Source: Gammaproteobacteria bacterium | GTDB lineage: Bacteria; Pseudomonadota; Gammaproteobacteria; BMS3Bbin11 | DNA: 7,162 bases | Assembly: GCA_030597275.1 (NCBI GenBank) | Contig: JAUVSB010000071.1 | Location: 1-7,162 of the forward strand | Direction: 5' to 3' | Part shown: one piece after another, positions 5,872 through 7,162 of the stretch | Layout of the letters: every line of letters starts with the position of its first letter | Numbering within the stretch: position 1 is the stretch's first letter | Notes under the pieces: generated by a model | What the model was told of the DNA's origin: nothing | Database searches by the model: none | Seen by the model: only the letters and a program-made list of their open reading frames with translations | Position numbers and translations under genes: made by a program

Positions 5872-7162
5872 ATGACTGATCAAGCAATAAACAAACCATT
5901 TGTGCATCTTCATCTTCACTCTGAATATTCGCTGGTGGACAGTGTCTTGAGGATCGGCGACATAGTCAAAGCGACGAGTGATCAGAATATGCCTGCTGTC
6001 GCTGTTACAGATTTATCCAATGTGTTCGCGGTGGTTAAATTTTACAAGGCTGCTGTAGCGGCAGGAATTAAGCCAATACTAGGTTCTGATGTATGGATTG
6101 AACGGCCTGAGCAACCGGGAAAACCATATCGCCTGGTTTTGTTGTGCCAGAATGAACAGGGTTATCGCAACCTGACACATTTACTCTCAGAGGCCTTTCG
6201 CCATGGCCAACACCTTGGCGGCCACGCCTGTATTTCCAAACGGGAACTGGCTAAGCATAGCGATGGACTGATTGCCCTGTCTGCTGCGACTCGCGGCGAG
6301 ATAGGCAATGCCTTGTTGCATGGTTCTGAAAAGCAGATCGAGCAGCTGGTAGATGAATATCTTGAGCTGTTTGGAGACAGGTTCTACCTGGAGTTGCAGC
6401 GTACCGGACGTTTAGGCGATGAAGAACATGTCAATAAGGCAATGGCCCTGGCACTACGTCGGGGCATTCCGCTAGTGGCGTCAAATGATGTTCGCTTCAC
6501 CAGCACAGAAGATTATGAGATACATGATATTCGCGTCTGTATTCAGGATAGTCGCGTATTGAATGATCCGCGCCGCCCAAAACTCTACAGTCAACAGCAA
6601 TATTTTCGTTCAACGTCTGAGATGGCAGAACTCTTCGCTGACATACCCGAAGCGATAGAGAATAGTTACCATATCGCCATGCGCTGCAATTGTCATCTTA
6701 CTCTGGGCAAGAATTTTATGCCTGAGTTTCCTGTCAAAGAAGGGCAGGATGTTAACCAGGTGTTGATTGATGATTCTAATCAGGGTCTAAGCAGAATTCT
6801 GCAGAAAATAAAGGGTGAAGTTGATCGCGAACCCTACCAGCAAAGACTTGATATGGAGCTTGATGTCATTACAGGTATGGGCTTTCCTGGTTATTTCCTT
6901 ATCGTTGCTGATTTTATTCAATGGGCCAAAGATCATGATATTCCTGTAGGTCCAGGTCGAGGTTCAGGTGCAGGTTCGCTGGTGGCTTATTGCCTTGGCA
7001 TTACTGAGCTTGATCCGATTGAACACGGCTTGTTGTTCGAACGATTTCTCAATCCTGAACGTGTCTCTATGCCGGATTTCGATATTGATTTCTGTATGGA
7101 TAAACGTGACCTGGTGATTGAGTATGTTACTCAGCATTATGGCTCGGACAAGGTCTCGCAAA
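5872..7162 (+). CDS. dnaE: DNA polymerase III alpha subunit DnaE, 5' part (3' end outside window)
   Basis: DnaE is the catalytic subunit of the replicative DNA polymerase III. The frame is open from ATG 5872 to the window edge: 430 full codons plus one base, of the roughly 1160 usual for the family. Residues of about 9-270 are the PHP domain, opening with HLHLHSEYS (12-20). The palm follows, with MGFPGYFLIV (336-345), VGPGRGSGAGSLVAY (359-373), FERFLNPERVSMPDFDIDF and the catalytic pair Asp402 and Asp404. The third catalytic Asp, thumb, beta-clamp motif and OB domain lie beyond the edge. PHP metal-ligand positions are mostly lost, although the first His-x-His is present, so proofreading presumably depends on a separate DnaQ subunit. 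The start is six bases after rnhB, with no clear Shine-Dalgarno, so coupling to rnhB is likely. In most relatives accA follows downstream; that cannot be seen here. Confidence 0.96.
   Translation, partial: MTDQAINKPFVHLHLHSEYSLVDSVLRIGDIVKATSDQNMPAVAVTDLSNVFAVVKFYKAAVAAGIKPILGSDVWIERPEQPGKPYRLVLLCQNEQGYRNLTHLLSEAFRHGQHLGGHACISKRELAKHSDGLIALSAATRGEIGNALLHGSEKQIEQLVDEYLELFGDRFYLELQRTGRLGDEEHVNKAMALALRRGIPLVASNDVRFTSTEDYEIHDIRVCIQDSRVLNDPRRPKLYSQQQYFRSTSEMAELFADIPEAIENSYHIAMRCNCHLTLGKNFMPEFPVKEGQDVNQVLIDDSNQGLSRILQKIKGEVDREPYQQRLDMELDVITGMGFPGYFLIVADFIQWAKDHDIPVGPGRGSGAGSLVAYCLGITELDPIEHGLLFERFLNPERVSMPDFDIDFCMDKRDLVIEYVTQHYGSDKVSQ

Noticed and set aside
6206..6219. GCCAA-CACC-TTGGC inverted repeat within dnaE
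   Set aside because: A 5-bp stem inside coding sequence with no U-tract and no position relative to a gene boundary; expected by chance.
6964..7161. Minus-strand open frame opposite the dnaE palm
   Set aside because: It is antisense to the conserved GRGSGAGS and PDFDIDF region of dnaE, so the coding potential is an artefact of the sense strand.
1..7162. Search for a new defence, mobile or toxin-antitoxin system
   Set aside because: Every part of the window is accounted for by eight conserved housekeeping genes with gaps of at most 32 bases. No insertion, direct repeat, atypical composition or orphan gene was seen.

Overview
The window is a contiguous piece of a gammaproteobacterial chromosome. 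It carries the classic envelope-biogenesis and lipid A cluster in the order bamA (3' part) - skp - lpxD - fabZ - lpxA - lpxB - rnhB - dnaE (5' part), the order known from Escherichia, Vibrio and Pseudomonas. All eight genes lie on the + strand and read cleanly without frameshifts. By eye the base composition is moderate (GC roughly mid-40s percent) and codon use looks even throughout. The proteins are full-family-length relatives of the E. coli ones but clearly diverged, which fits a gammaproteobacterium outside the Enterobacterales. I cannot name the genus.

Layout: 1-1299 is the C-terminal part of BamA (POTRA5 and the beta-barrel). 1332-1847 is the periplasmic chaperone Skp. 1862-2875 lpxD, 2888-3334 fabZ, 3335-4105 lpxA and 4115-5293 lpxB are four genes of lipid A and 3-hydroxyacyl-ACP metabolism. 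5290-5865 is rnhB (RNase HII). 5872 to the window edge is the first 430 codons of dnaE (DNA polymerase III alpha). Gaps are tiny: 32, 14, 12, 0, 9, -4 and 6 bases. This looks like one transcription unit with several translationally coupled junctions. No stretch over 300 bases lacks a gene. I see no tRNA, rRNA, mobile element, CRISPR array or convincing internal promoter or terminator.

How the genes work together: LpxA, LpxD and LpxB carry out acylation and disaccharide-forming steps of lipid A synthesis. FabZ acts on the 3-hydroxyacyl-ACP pool that LpxA and LpxD also draw on. Skp and BamA deliver and insert outer-membrane proteins into the membrane that lipid A helps build. RnhB and DnaE are replication and repair genes that travel with this cluster in many Gammaproteobacteria.

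I found no hidden new system; this is a housekeeping region. The points worth a second look are residue-level departures from the E. coli enzymes: LpxA (acyl-ruler position and acceptor-pocket residues), LpxD (uridine pocket, second histidine and acyl-ruler position), the DnaE PHP domain (a partly degenerate metal site) and the BamA C-terminus. There is also a perfect 14-bp palindrome across the skp stop codon. Comparisons with E. coli are from memory of those sequences and should be confirmed by alignment.
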